Assembly (NCBI GenBank): GCA_022702545.1
Contig: JAHRBC010000008.1
Location: 868,001 to 932,000, forward strand
DNA from: Phycomyces nitens
Taxonomy: Eukaryota > Mucoromycota > Mucoromycetes > Mucorales > Phycomycetaceae
Length of the DNA: 64,000 nucleotides
Direction: 5' to 3'
Shown here: in pieces, positions 1 through 12,222 of the stretch
How positions within the stretch are numbered: position 1 is the first letter of the stretch
Layout: every line of letters starts with the position of its first letter
Translations under genes and position numbers: made by a program
Notes under the pieces: generated by a model
The model's input: the letters and a program-made list of their open reading frames with translations, nothing else
Told to the model about the DNA's origin: nothing
Database searches by the model: none

Positions 1-1639
1 TACCGATATGGACCGTCGATCGGGTAAACCCTCAGTTTGTCGTGTACCCTTTGGCTTTACACATCCGATAAACATAGGGTTTCATTACTAAAGACCAATC
101 CTTGACTGCCTTTAATTCACTCTATTTGCCTCCAAGTCTTTAGACAACCCCATTGCCATGCCCAAGAGAGAGAGAGAGACAGCCATGGTGGCTTATTGTT
201 TTTCAACCCCGGCTGGAAGTTCCTCCGTAATTTCCCATGCTACCCAACTTGTTCCTTTCCTTGTTTACCCGGAATGAACAAGAACAATTTTTTTTTCTAG
301 TGGAGTATTCAATTCATAGTGGATTGAGATTCCGGACACAGGATTTTAATTGGATTGTACGAGATACTTCTTTAGATCCTATCGCGAGCCATGAACCATT
401 TGTAAAGTAGTTGCAATTACCAAAAAAAAACACACACACACAATCCAGGGCCATTTGTATAAAATTAATTTTATACTTATTCAAGGTCCCTAATATTAAA
501 TTACATGAAATTTGTATGACATTTCAAGTCTCTTTCATAAAGACATCGTATGTTTTGAAAGAAAGAAAGAAAAGTACATGTGAATGTTTGTATTGTTCTG
601 ATCCTCGTTTATGTCTTGTTGGCGCATGCTCTCAATTGAAGGTATCCAGTGCCTGTTGAGACTCCAATTTAATTTAATTTAATCAACCTTGTAATCCCAA
701 GAGAGCTTTGGGTGATAAAAGAGGAATTGAGAGAAAGTCACAATTCCAGAATTCCAATTCCAGAATTCCAATTCCAAAATCCCAATTCCAAAATCCCAAT
801 TTCCAGAATTCTGTAAATTGATATCTTGCAAGAATGGTTATCATGCACCTTTATAGATATTGGTGATTTATATACACTTGCAAGATAAGACAATGTGATT
901 TATCATGGTAATTATCGGATAAATTTACCCAGCTTTGGTCTACTCAATAGTCCATCTTTATTATACTAATACTAATAATAATATTGGGATATCCCTAATG
1001 TCCTTGTAAGCACTCTTTATTTTATTTTATTTTATATACATATTTTGAAACCATGTTGGCTTTGGCCTGGAATCCAATTGTGAATATGCCTCTGGCTTTA
1101 AACAAAACGTGCTTTCGGCTCAACTTGGTCGGGAAGAGATTACCCTAGCGGTGTTTCTGCACTTCTTGAGCATTAACGATGTATATCCATCATTGTAAAA
1201 AAACCACCAGTGTGACTTGCTAGACACTATCCCGATGAACTATAGTTTCCAAAAAATAAATATAAAAAAATATTACAATGATATATATAACATATATTTA
1301 TGTATTTATATATAGTTTATCGAGAATAACAAATACTCGAATACCACGTATCCATGACAAAGTTATTTTAAATGGCTGCCATGGAAACCATTTATTTATT
1401 TAAAATAAACAATAGCAGTGTGTTTTTTGATGTGGTTAATCGCGTACATGTTGATGGTTGATGATTGGCTTAAGAACAGACATGGGCCTCTATTTTTTTT
1501 AATTTTATTTATTCAGGGGCGCTGAGCAGGAAAAAATTCGACTGCTGAAAGAAGACGAGAACCAACTTTTGTTGTTTTGTTTTTTCTTTCCCAACCTTTC
1601 ACCTTCTTTCCTCCCCGCTCAACTAAAAAGGCCCGCATC
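1..1639. other. AT-rich spacer upstream of MIR1
   Basis: No supportable gene. The only longer open frame (411-659, +) has composition like the surrounding non-coding DNA and no recognisable motif. The stretch holds an EcoRI-like 14-bp tandem repeat (described separately) and several A/T runs. The last 150 bp before the MIR1 start are pyrimidine-rich and probably hold its promoter and 5' leader. Confidence 0.6.
742..812. repeat. 14-bp tandem repeat, about five copies
   Basis: Five consecutive units of the form AATTCCAGAATTCC / AATTCCAAAATCCC. The first two units are of the first type, the next two of the second, and the fifth carries one extra T. Each unit is itself partly palindromic around GAATTC. 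No coding potential. Confidence 0.9.
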
Positions 1640-2745
1640 ATGTTCCCTTCCCAAGAATCCTTGAAGAAGAACTTCATTGTTCCCTCTCCCTCTGCTGATG
1701 CCGCTGCCCCCTCCGGTGTCGGTCTCTATGCCCGTTTCGCCCTTGCCGGTGCTGTCTGCTGTGGTGTCACCCACGGTGCCATGACCCCCGTTGATGTCGT
1801 CAAGACCAGAATCCAGTTGGAGCCCGAGGTCTACAACAAGGTATTTATTTTAAAGGTCAAAAAGGCAAGGAGATCTCAATGATTTGTGTTTAGGGTATGA
1901 TTGCTGGTTTCCGTCAGGTCGTCCAGACCCAGGGTGCTGGTGCTTTGTTGACCGGTTTCGGTCCCACTGCCGCTGGTTACTTCTTGCAGGGTGCCTTCAA
2001 GTTCGGAGGTTACGAATTCTGGAAGAAGAAGGCCATTGATTACATTGGTCTCGAGAAGGCTTCCGAGAACCGCACTGCCATTTACCTCGGTTCCTCTGCT
2101 ATTGCTGAGTTCTTCGCTGACGTTGCCCTTTGCCCTCTTGAGGCCACCCGTATCCGTCTCGTCTCCCAGCCTACTTTCGCCAACGGTCTCCTCGGTGGTT
2201 TCTCCAGAATCTTGAAGGAGGAGGGTGTCGTCAAGGGTTTCTACTCTGGCTTCGGTCCCATCTTGTTCAAGCAGGTTCCCTACACCATGGCCAAGTTCGT
2301 CGTCTACGAACTTGCTGCGTAAGTTTTATTTATATTTATAGGAGTCAAAAAACAAAAAACAAAGAGAGATCCCGTTATTGACAATTTGTGTATATATAGT
2401 GAGAAGATCTACAGCACCATCCCTACCCCCAAGGATCAGCTCCCTGCCTCCACCATCACCAGCGTTAACTTGGGTGCCGGTATCATTGCCGGTACTGCCG
2501 CTGCCATCATCTCCCAGCCCGCCGATACCTTGTTGTCCAAGATCAACAAGCAGAAGGGTGCTGAGGGTCAGTCCGTCTCCTCCCGTCTCGTCCAGATGGC
2601 CGGTCAGCTCGGTGTCAAGGGTCTCTTCTTGGGTCTCGGTCCCCGTATTGTCATGGTTGCCACTCTTACCGCTGGTCAGTTCGCCATCTACGGTGACATC
2701 AAGCGTGTCTTGGGTGCCACTGGTGGTGTTGAAATCGCCAAATAA
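1640..2745 (+). CDS. MIR1: Mitochondrial phosphate carrier (MIR1/SLC25A3 type)
   Basis: Inner-membrane carrier that imports inorganic phosphate with protons for ATP synthesis. Three exons, 1640-1840, 1894-2318 and 2400-2745, with GT-AG introns of 53 and 81 nt, give 323 residues, normal for the family. Three carrier repeats are visible through their signatures: [20 protein letters not shown] and [11 protein letters not shown]. The stretches [20 protein letters not shown] and [11 protein letters not shown] are specific to the phosphate-carrier branch and closer to yeast Mir1 than to Pic2. The ATG at 1640 puts [10 protein letters not shown] at the usual distance from the N terminus; an upstream in-frame ATG at 1577 would add a stretch with no family match. 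Codon use is strongly biased, as expected for a highly expressed gene. Convergent with ATG101. Confidence 0.95.
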
Positions 2746-2986
2746 GTTTTTAGATCTCATCCCTATCCCGCAAAGCATTACCTATTATAAAATTTTGTAT
2801 AGCCAAAATTGTTACAAAAATACAAGTCCAAGCGACACCTTGAAATACTCTACATCTTTCATTACATTACTTTACATTTATAAATTGTAGCAAAATCTTT
2901 AGAAATTCAAGGAAAAAAAAAGGGGGGGGGGCATTTGGTGGAGTCAAATAATATATATGTGTGTATATAAAGATGTATTTTAATAG

Positions 2987-4064
2987 CTACAGATCGTGTC
3001 CCAGAGACATGCGCAAAGTGCCTTGGTCTTTTGTCGGACTCGAGGATCTCTGGGTCGTAGGACTGGACATGGATCCTCGCCGCTGGGTCTCGGCTGGTAA
3101 ATCAATGACCAGCAGACGCTTTATCATCGCATTCCATGTTTCTGACTTTGTAGGTGTGGCCATCTTTAAAAGGGTTTTAAGTAAAGGTCGTTTTGTGTAT
3201 TAGGCTCACCTGGTATGGAAATGGGTTTCCTTCAGTGGTGGTAATAGACGGAATGTGCTCCTTGTAGTCATTTGCCATCTTGAGGACATCCAAGAGGCAT
3301 TGTGACAGATTTCGAGAGACTGACCGTTGGGCCTTGTATCGCTCTATACTAAAGGTCATGATCCCAATCTTCAATCCTTTGCCTTTTTTTTTTACCTGTC
3401 TCTGTTTGTGGGTTGATGATGCTGAGAGTAATGGACCACTGCTCCCAGCAAGCAAGTTCTTCTGATTTACTAAACTGGTACCAGTTCTTCTTGAGTCTCT
3501 TTTCGTAGAACAGTACCGCCATCTACAAGGGACATATATTGAGCCAAAAATAAAATAATAGAAAATAAAATAATAAAATAAATAATAAATGCCATGGTTA
3601 CTATCCGCTTTTAAAATGACAAAGTTTATTTACCTTTGCTTGTTTGGTCTGGCTCAAACTTGTGCTCTGGACAAATTCATTTACACGCTCCTCTATCAAT
3701 ATCTCGACATCCGGACTATCTGTGGTGGACTATGGTCAAGAAATATACCCAGGATCAAGAGCTGTATCAAACCAACTTAATCTCACTAATTCCCCGCTAT
3801 TTACCACTGTTGTCTCGAGTACCCTTAATTCACGGGGAGTTATGTTGATGAGCAGACGATGAAAGCAGATTGAATGTAGGATTGCTATTTGGTGCAAACT
3901 GAGCCAACATTCTTATCTCTCGATTGAATCCCCATTTACCTCGAAGTACATCCTTGACATGCTCTCTTGGAACTTGTGCCTAGAGTCAATCCGAGATTAA
4001 GTCAGCTAATCATCATACAAGTATTTACCATTTCAATATCAAACACATGTGGATTTACTGCCAT
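2987..4064 (-). CDS. ATG101: Autophagy-related protein 101
   Basis: HORMA-fold partner of Atg13 in the Atg1/ULK autophagy-initiation complex; present in most eukaryotes and many fungi but absent from budding yeast. Seven exons on the minus strand: 4064-4029, 3979-3940, 3884-3805, 3729-3634, 3522-3396, 3343-3210 and 3163-2987. All introns are GT-AG (46 to 111 nt) and the sum is in frame, 229 residues against about 220 for the family. Diagnostic stretches are REHVKDVLRAILHSICFHR near the N terminus, VLFYEKRLKKNW and ACWEQWSITL in the middle (the WF-finger region), and KEHIPSITTTEGNPFPYQ near the end. The last about 40 residues are Ser/Thr-rich and not conserved. The gene is broken into pieces too small to be found by ORF length alone. 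The first coding exon has only 12 codons and its ATG lies five bases after an AG, so an upstream leader intron is possible. Confidence 0.92.
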
Positions 4065-4370
4065 TGTACCTATAGAAAAGTAGTATTGGCCCGTAAAAGG
4101 AAGCTGTTTAGTTTTTTTTTCTTTTTGCACAGTTACCAACGCACAGCCCGTCCTGAGCATAATTCTTACTATAGAAGGCATGATGTCACAATCGACAGTT
4201 TCATAAGCTATCAAAAATTATGATGATTTACATTGTCGCTTTACTTATTCTCCTTTACTACTTCTTTTCATTATAGTGAGATGCCCATTACTTGATATAA
4301 TAAAGAAATCTTTCAAAAAGGGCCTGGGAATATTCATCAAAAAATAATAATATCATTTTGTTTGTTTGTG

Positions 4371-4401
<31 letters not shown>

Positions 4402-4541
4402 TAAAAAAGGGGTCAATATATTTGTTATATATATGTATATATATATTAGTGGATCTTAATTCTTTGCATTAGCCAACCGTCTTCTTTCACCCTCCAGCTA
4501 GATAGAGATAGAGATACACAATGGTTAGACGACTATTTTCC
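4065..4541. other. Spacer between LSM12 and ATG101
   Basis: About 480 bp between two tandem minus-strand genes. It holds a (TCTG)7 microsatellite at 4373-4400 and short TA runs; it presumably contains the ATG101 promoter. No other gene seen. Confidence 0.6.
4373..4400. repeat. (TCTG)7 microsatellite
   Basis: Seven perfect TCTG units, preceded by a short imperfect TTTG/TG run. Confidence 0.95.
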
Positions 4542-5340
4542 CTACATACTACATACCACTTTCTTGACTCTTGCCAAAGAGGCAGCAGAAGAGCTATTGG
4601 CCTTGCAGTGATCGATTGTGTAGGGTGGGCTAATCAAAACCTCGTCCATGACAACAATTGTATCATTTGCCCAACGACATGGCAATCTAACCAACATTTA
4701 TTTAGCTATTCACAACAGTACTCCCAGAACAAGAATACTTGTTTCTAAACTTACGTCTTGTAAAGAGCATCAAATATCTCTTGCCCTTCCTTTGTCACCC
4801 CAACACCAATCTTTGCAGCCTGCTGCCTAACTTCCCTGAGAGCCTCGGTTTCTCTGGCCTGTAATTGATCGAGATGAACATGTCGTACTGGCGAGAAGGC
4901 TGTCCAGGGCTCCTTTGAATTGTCTCTGGGTTCTACCGACACGATTTCCTTGATACTCGACAGCTTGATGAGCCGAAACGAAACAGCCTTGGGGACTGGT
5001 TTGGGTTCTGAACAAAGTAATAAGTAGTCAAGGACATTACTTGATCAACACACAATCGTCCAAAGTAAATGATGAGTTATAAAAGGATATTGAGTGCAAT
5101 GCAATTCGTAGTGCGGTCCAATGTGTAGAGGCGACCCTGGACAACCTCATTCGACATGGTTTTGATGGAAATCGACCATCCCACCAGTTGCTCCAACTGT
5201 CGTTTTGGACTCTCTACTGTCTGGGTAGGAGAGCCAGACACGCCGGGTCTGGTCAGAGACTTTCTTCGCTGCGGTGGGAAGGAGCCGTCCATGGAGTTGG
5301 ATGAGTCTGTAGATCGTGAGCATGTCAAACAAACATCCAT
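4542..5340 (-). CDS. LSM12: LSM12-like protein (LSM plus anticodon-binding domain)
   Basis: Cytoplasmic RNA-associated protein of the LSM12 family, linked to ataxin-2/Pbp1 complexes. Exons 5340-5091, 5016-4755 and 4686-4542 give 218 residues in frame. The first exon ends the LSM-like strand pair (GWSISIKTMSNEVVQGRLYTLD). The rest is the anticodon-binding (AD) domain: LQARETEALREVRQQAAKIG, GVTKEGQEIFDALYKTLPCRW, then the highly conserved IVVMDEVLISPPYTIDHCKA. Intron 2 is an ordinary GT-AG intron of 68 nt. Intron 1 has AT-AC ends with U12-type signals and is described separately. The start at 5340 is the first ATG of an open frame; the extreme N terminus is poorly conserved and a further 5' exon (for example ending at the GTAAGT near 5392) cannot be excluded. 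The C terminus ends in KKVVCSM at a TAG. Confidence 0.85.
5017..5090 (-). other. Putative U12-type AT-AC intron in LSM12
   Basis: 74 nt on the minus strand. The 5' end reads ATATCCTTTT, the textbook minor-spliceosome donor. TCCTTGAC at 5034-5027 matches the U12 branch-site consensus TCCTTRAC, with the branch A 11 nt from the 3' end. The intron ends in TTATTAC. No GT donor exists before the in-frame stop that follows the LSM exon, while AT-AC removal joins NCIAL to ICSEPKPVPK in frame. An alternative AG end 9 nt downstream (TTTGTTCAG) would also keep the frame and remove three residues. Confidence 0.8.
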
Positions 5341-5946
5341 GCGTGTGGCTGTGGGACTGCGAAATAAGCCTATATATCAGAGAATCCACTTACACGTCTT
5401 TTTTCCAAGAAGGAGAAAGGAGAACTTGGTCAAAGTAAAGCACCATTTTTTAGAGCAGCATATCCCTTGAGCCCATTAACCATGTGACGCCTTTATTTAA
5501 TGAGCGACCCTTTGGCCGTAGGAAAAAAATACGCAATAAATGAAGATATAGTGGATCAACCACCTCGAGAAAGACTTTGTGTAGAGATTATTGATAGTAA
5601 GTGGATCACCAAGATCGTCTATTTGTTTTTTATTGTCACTTTATACAATTAATGCACACAGCTGAGAATTTTCATTGTAACAAAATGCCATCTATTGTTT
5701 TTTTTATTAAGCATTTTTTTTAAAAAATCGAACTTCTTGCAAATGAATAGCTTATTTGAGAATGGTTATATGTATATACATTTGAAGGAGAACAAATTGA
5801 GAAAGAGAGATTCTCGACGTATTTTTTTGATTTTTAGAGTTTCGAGTTGTTGAACTCTCAACTTGCTGTATCAAACTTGCCGTATGTTTTGTTGAAAAAG
5901 TGGATTGATTAGAATGTACAGTAAAGAAGCACGCCAGCACGCTACT
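5341..5946. other. Spacer between MET6 and LSM12
   Basis: About 600 bp, T-rich near 5690-5730. A short open stretch on the minus strand at about 5444-5393 (beginning MVLYFDQVLL) followed by GTAAGT could be an upstream LSM12 exon but has no family match. Otherwise the LSM12 promoter and the MET6 3' end. Confidence 0.45.
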
Positions 5947-8337
5947 TTAGGCCTTGTTGGCCTTGAGAGAGCGGTAGTACTTGGCGACGGCAACCATGTT
6001 GATAAGGGCAGCCTCAACCTCGGGCCATCCACGGGACTTGAGACCACAGTCAGGGTTGACCCACAAGAGCTGTTCGGGCAAGTACTTGAGCATGTCACCG
6101 AAACGGGTCTTCATCTCCTCGTAAGAGGGAACACGGGGAGAGTGAATGTCGTAGAGACCAGGGCCAATCTCGTTAGTGTACTGCTTGGTCTCAAAGATCT
6201 TGAGGAGCTTCTCATCAGACTTGGAGTTCTCGATAGTGATAACATCAGCTAAAATAAATATTAGTAAGAAAAAAAGACTCAAATATATATGTATACAACA
6301 TTATAAAAAATATTTACCATCAAGAGCAGCAATGGCGTCAAAGATATCGTTGAAATCAGAGTAGCACATGTGGGTGTGGATCTGGGTCTCGTTGCGGACA
6401 CCAGCAGTAGAAAGACGGAAAGAACCGACGGACCACTCGAGGTAAGAATCCCAATCAGCACGACGGATAGGGAGACCTTCACGGATAGCAGGCTCATCGA
6501 CCTGGATGCAGGGAATACCAGCAGTCTCGAGATCAACAACCTCGTCACGGAGAGCAAGGGCAATCTGGGCACAGAGCTCGTTGGCGGGAATATCATCACG
6601 GACAAAGGACCACTTCATCATGGTAACGGGGCCAGTCAACATACCCTTCATGGGCAACTTGGTCAAGGACTGAGCATAGACGATCTCGTCAATGGTCATG
6701 GGCTGACGACGGCTGACATCACCAAAGATGACAGGAGGCTTGACGCAGCGGGAACCATAGGAAACAACCCAACCGTTCTCGGTAAAGTCATAACCGTGGA
6801 GGAGGTGACCAAAGTGCTCAACCATGTCGTTACGCTCGGGCTCACCGTGGACGAGAACATCAAGTCCAACCTTCTCTTGGAACTCGACAACCTTCTTCAT
6901 CTCAGCCTTGATAAAGACATCATAGTCAGCCTGGGAGAGCTCACCCTTGGCGTACTTTTGACGGGCAATACGGATGTCCTTGGTCTGGGGGAAAGAACCA
7001 ATGGTGGTGGTGGGGAAGAGAGGAAGGTTGAGCTTCTTGACCTGAGCCTCACGACGGACAGAGAAGGGAGAAGGACGCTTCCAGGCGGCAGCAGGGACTT
7101 TGGCAACACGATCACGGACCTCGGGGTTCTTGGTCTGAGGGGAAGTGCGGCGAGACTCGATGGCAGCGGCGTTGGCGGCAAGAGCCTCCTTGACAGAGTC
7201 ACGACCCTGGTTCAAAGCCTTGGCAATGATGGAGATCTCGGAACACTTCTCAGCGGCATAAGACAACCAGCTGAAAAGCTCGGGGTTCTTGGCCTGGATC
7301 TTCTTCTCAAAGGTGGTAGAGAAGGGAGAGTGGGCCAAAGAGCAGGAAGGAGCAATGAAGACACGGTCCTGGCCAAGAGCCTTGACAGCCTTCTCGGCGA
7401 GGTCGATGGACTTGGAGAGGTTGTTGATCCAGATGTTGCGACCATCAACGAGACCGAGGGAGAGAACCTGACCGTTCTTCAACAAGGGAAGGACAACATC
7501 GAGCTCTTCGGGGGCACGGACAAGATCGAGGTGGACGGCATCAACGTTGTTAACAATGGAGTTGATGTTGTTCTCGACGCGACCAAAGTAAGCGGCAACA
7601 AGGACCTTGATGGAGGTCTGGGCCTTGATGGTCTTGTAAGCCTCCTCAAGAGCAGACTTGACCTTGGCATCCAAATCAAAGACGAGGACGGGCTCATCGA
7701 TCTGGACCCACTCGGCACCAGCGGCCTCGAGCTGCTTGATGAGCTCAATGTAGAGAGGGAGGACCTTGGGCAACAAGGAGAGGGTATCGAAAGGCTCGGT
7801 ACCCTTGGCGGCCTTACCAAGGTGCAAGAAGGTGACGGGACCGACAAGAACGGGGCGAGTCTGGATGCCGAGAGCCTTGGCAGCCTTGAACTGCTCAACG
7901 GCGCGAGGGTTCTGGAGAGTGAACTTTTGGTTGGCCTCGAACTCGGGAACGATGAAATGGTAGTTGGTATCGAACCACTTCTTCATCTCCATAGCAGGAA
8001 CATCGACCTTCTCGGTAGTAGCGGTGGCAGCACGCTGGAGACCACGACCCATGGCAAAGAACTGCTCGAGAGGGCTCTTGATGTGTTGGTAACGCTGGGG
8101 AATGGCACCAAACTGCTGAGCAGTGTCAAGAACACGATCGTAGAGAGTGTATTCACCAGAAGGAATGTGCTGAATACCCTTCTCCTGCTGCAACTTCCAG
8201 TGGGAAGCCTGGATCTTGGAGTAGCCAGTACGGAGCTCTTCCTCAGTGATCTTGGAAGACCAGAAAGACTCGACGAGCTTCTTGAGTTCACGCTTGGCGC
8301 CGACGTAAGGATATCCGAGGTTAGTGGCAGTGACCAT
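5947..8337 (-). CDS. MET6: Cobalamin-independent methionine synthase
   Basis: 5-methyltetrahydropteroyltriglutamate-homocysteine methyltransferase, the last step of methionine synthesis in the cytosol. Two exons, 8337-6318 and 6248-5947, with a 69-nt GT-AG intron, give 773 residues, the usual length. The N-terminal half holds the duplicated barrel ([27 protein letters not shown]); the C-terminal half holds the catalytic barrel with [13 protein letters not shown], the [13 protein letters not shown] loop and zinc ligands in THMCYSDF (His and Cys), in the Glu-containing exon 2 region, and in [13 protein letters not shown] (Cys). The start is placed at [10 protein letters not shown]; an in-frame ATG five codons upstream is possible but adds MIIHN, unlike homologues. 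A TATATATAG element lies about 65 bp upstream (8408-8400). Strong codon bias indicates high expression and produces a full-length antisense open frame. Confidence 0.97.
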
Positions 8338-11300
8338 GTTATGTATTATCAAAGAAATGAATTAATGAATGGAGATTTTAGCTATGTTCCGAGCCTGGCT
8401 ATATATACTCTTCATGTCTAGTGCATTTTCTAGATTTACATTTTAGAAAATCTCAAGATCTTGGTAAATTGATGAGATCCTTTGAAGTCCAGCCAATCAG
8501 ATCAAATTCTAATTTGGCAACGGGACAAAATCGCATATTTTTACATAGCCATTATGCCTTGAACCCCGCCATCAAAATTGATGAAGAGGAGCTTAATTTG
8601 TGCGATTGGTTAAATCTTCAAAAGAAATCTACAGATGCTTGAGATGGGTTCAGTTTGGGCGCTCTCTAGGTCGCCCATCTCATCAAATTAATCTACATCT
8701 CATTTCAAGCGTTCACTGATGCCTCTCTCAATGGCTTCATCTTGTCAAACATATCTAAATTTTCTCACAAGACTAAATCTATTTTTTATTTACATACCCA
8801 CAGTTACCATAACAAAAGTATCGTACGGAGATGCTTGTAACAACATCTAATAAACCAATCTCAATTGAAAAAAAAACATTACATGATTATTCTTGTTCCT
8901 TTCTTTAATCTCTTTAAATAAATTTTTCATGTCTTGACATGTATCAAACTCAAACACTTGCCATATCTCGACCTATTATATGTATATATATATGTTTTAC
9001 AACACGCGTTGAATACTTTGTATAAATCATTGATTGTATAAACGCGTTATAAAGTCTGCTAGACACAGCTTCCATGTGTCTATGATGCTTTAAAGGTTTT
9101 GTTTACATAAACGAAAAGCTTCTGTAACTAACTATGCAATTTATTTTAATATACTACTACTATGTCAAAGAATGTAAACCATCAGTATATTCCAAAGCAA
9201 ACTTCAATTCTCCTAGATGGTAATCTACGAGTATTTTTTTTCTAGATAAATATTCCCATAGTAATATATGTAAACAGTTTAAAATGATACAAAGGCTAGG
9301 CTTTTTTTTTATTTGATTTTTATTTTTATTTTATCAAGGAGGTATTTTACTCGTTTCTATTCGTTGGGGGTATAGGTATAAAGACATTTTTTTCCTTGTT
9401 AAAAATACTTGACACCATTCACTTTACTCATTCCCAGCAATGACCTCTACCTAACCTTTCTTTTCATCTTGTTCTCATGGTGCACGTGGTAGTAATAGGG
9501 TTATATGGCAACAGACACCTTCCCAAGAACCTCTAAAACTATTGGCGATGTATTGCCTTTATCTGCTACCCTCTAGCACGGTTGACCCAACTCGTCCACG
9601 ACTTGTCTTTTTACTCAGCAAACAGAAAGAGATTTACATTCACAACCGCTTTACAAAGACGCGACTGGGACTCGTAGAGTTCTACTCTTGTATATATATA
9701 TATATTTAAGAAAGAAAGGTAAACAAAAAATAAATAAAAAGAAACGTTGTTATTATTCTCTTTACACAAACCAAAAACGCTCACTTTTAGTTCAACTCGA
9801 GTGCTTTACTGAATGCAGTCTTTATTTTCAAGTGGAATGGCTGGGAATAATATCTGTAGTTCATTTTGGTTAACCTAGAGATGTTTTGAAAAGAGACGAG
9901 TAATATGCAAACAGTTAAACTGCCGCGTAAATAGGTCGGAAAATAAGAATCATATCCCAAGAAGAGTCGTTTCCTTTTGAAGCCATAGTTCCTTTTCCGG
10001 AGGTTCCAAGGTAACTAATAGCTTATGTTCCAGTAAAATAATGGCTCTTGATTTACGTTAACCTCGATTTGTATTTATAGTGTTTCAACTTGTTTTTAGT
10101 TGTGCGGTTTGTTGCCACTGCGGACCCGATAAGATATAAAACCATGTTTAAGAGTATCAGCATACCAGCAATACTACTGGTATATATATCTAAGGAAAGG
10201 GAAGTTCAAGAGAGGGAAAAAGACACGTCAAAATAAGTATCAAAGCACTAAGGGGTAGAGTATGATAAGGTCTATAAGAATATCAAAGGTGTATATATTA
10301 TGAGAATTGGGAATAAACGATACGAGAGGCATCAAAAGATATGTAGTAGTCCAAGTGATGGTCATTCTATTCTAGTAAAGCTATAGTGTAATTACGTTTA
10401 ACGCCAAGAAATTCTATAGCCATGTTCACGAGATACATATTCTAAACAATATAATATCTTGCTATATCTATTTAATACCCAAAGGCTATATATCTATCCC
10501 CTTGTTTACAATGGAAATATGTATATATTTACTCTTGAAGAATTGCACCATTACTAAACCAAATGACGTTGATTAAAAATATATACGTACAATTACACAG
10601 CTGTTTGTACACAATCAATGCAAATATCAAGCCTGTTAAATGCTAAAAACTTGCCTATCTTCAAGTGGCTACAAATCATAAAAAAAAACAGTAAAATATA
10701 GGTCACAATACTTTATTAGTAAACATATTATTACCATGTTTACCATCTATTTATAGGTTCTTTAGTTCTTGAAAATTGTTAATATTGATGTAAAAGACAT
10801 TGATATAATTAACATAAATTTGTTTACTGCTTTGATTTTTTGATATGCAAAATTTTACAAGTCTTTTTAATGTAGAACAATAAACCAAGTTTCTTTTTAT
10901 ATGTATAAAAAGCATTAAGCTATACTTTGGAGCAGCTTTCAAATATTTATATATTCTATTAAAATATTTATTACACAATTTGATTTGTCAGATCAGAATA
11001 TTTATTTATTTTTTATATCATTAAAGTCATAAATAAATTTATACATAGAGTAATATAAAGTTTATAATAGGAAAAAATTAAAGCAAGCATATTTTAGCCA
11101 CTGCTTTTTCCTACATTGTACGAACCAAGGTATTTTACAAAATTCAATAAATGTTAATAAATATAAAAATAAATCAGCAGTAAATATTTCAAGAGTGTAT
11201 AGTAGTAATGAAAGAAATGTTGATAATAAGCTACAAGATTTTATGTTGGCTTGCAAAATCTCCCTTTTTTTTTAATAGAAAAAAAGCCAATATTGATGTA

Positions 11301-12222
11301 CAACCCTCTGCCGAGCAATAAAATACTTGGAAAATATTTATGCATATATATATAACATTATAGATACTCGTTATATTTGGATATACCAATTAAAGACTAG
11401 AATAAGAATACCTGGAATATTTTTAGGAGAAATTGTACAAAAATACTGATTATATCCGGTATTTTTTTTGAAAAAAAAAGTTCTAATACCAGGCGCAATA
11501 TTCATTACTAGTAAATGTTAAAAGATGGAATAGAAACGAGTGATTAAAATACGCCAAGAATACAAAGAAACCTAACACTTTTTTTTTTAATGAACAAGAA
11601 TTTCTTATTCTAATCAATTTACAAAGTCCAGAGATTTATTATTGCTAAAATATAGGACCAAGAGCTTTTATGTGTATCCTTTATTTATCGAATAAATTAT
11701 AGCCGACTATATTTTTTTTAATAATAAAAAGGTCGTTATCAAATGTTTCCTGTATAATTTGTATTATAAATCAATGAAAATGCGACGTTGATTTTTGGAA
11801 ACGCAAAGTGAACAAATGGAAAAATACAATAATAGATTCGGAAAAAAGGGTATTTAAAGAGGGAAAAAAAAAGGCTGGCTGGGGATCAATACTGCAGCAC
11901 CATTTTATTGCTCTCTAGTATACATGTATCCTACTTGACTTGTAGAATAAAGGACATGATTCAATGTGGCAAGTTAATTTGACTTGTAAAACTAGCAAGA
12001 TATCAATTTTTTTTAAAAAAGAAAAAATTGCTTGTGTAATTTCAATTTTTCTCATATTTTAGCAAGTTCCGGACTAATAAAAAGTCCGGTCCGGAATTTT
12101 ATGGCGGTTCGGCCCAGAGCAGTCTGCTCTTTTCCATTGTAGGTATCCCAAGCATGTAGAAAGTCGAGCCCTAAGCAGGCAAACCAAAGAAACCTCCTTC
12201 TCCTTGGTATAATTCCGTCATC
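8338..12222. other. 3.9 kb gene-poor spacer
   Basis: Very AT-rich DNA with no convincing gene on either strand; the short open frames within it have no recognisable motifs. The first 150 bp are the MET6 promoter side. The last about 170 bp, where composition becomes more balanced (from about 12080), probably hold the eL38 promoter and leader. Confidence 0.55.

Noticed and set aside
2378..2890. 170-codon Pro/Ser-rich frame, plus strand
   Set aside because: Out-of-frame reading of MIR1 exon 3.
6370..8421. 683-codon open frame on the plus strand
   Set aside because: Exact antisense of MET6, which has full homology and catalytic residues; the long antisense frame results from strong codon bias.
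8650..12000. Possible short genes in the AT-rich spacer
   Set aside because: All open frames are short, Lys/Asn/Ile/Tyr-rich and without motifs, as expected from AT-rich DNA.
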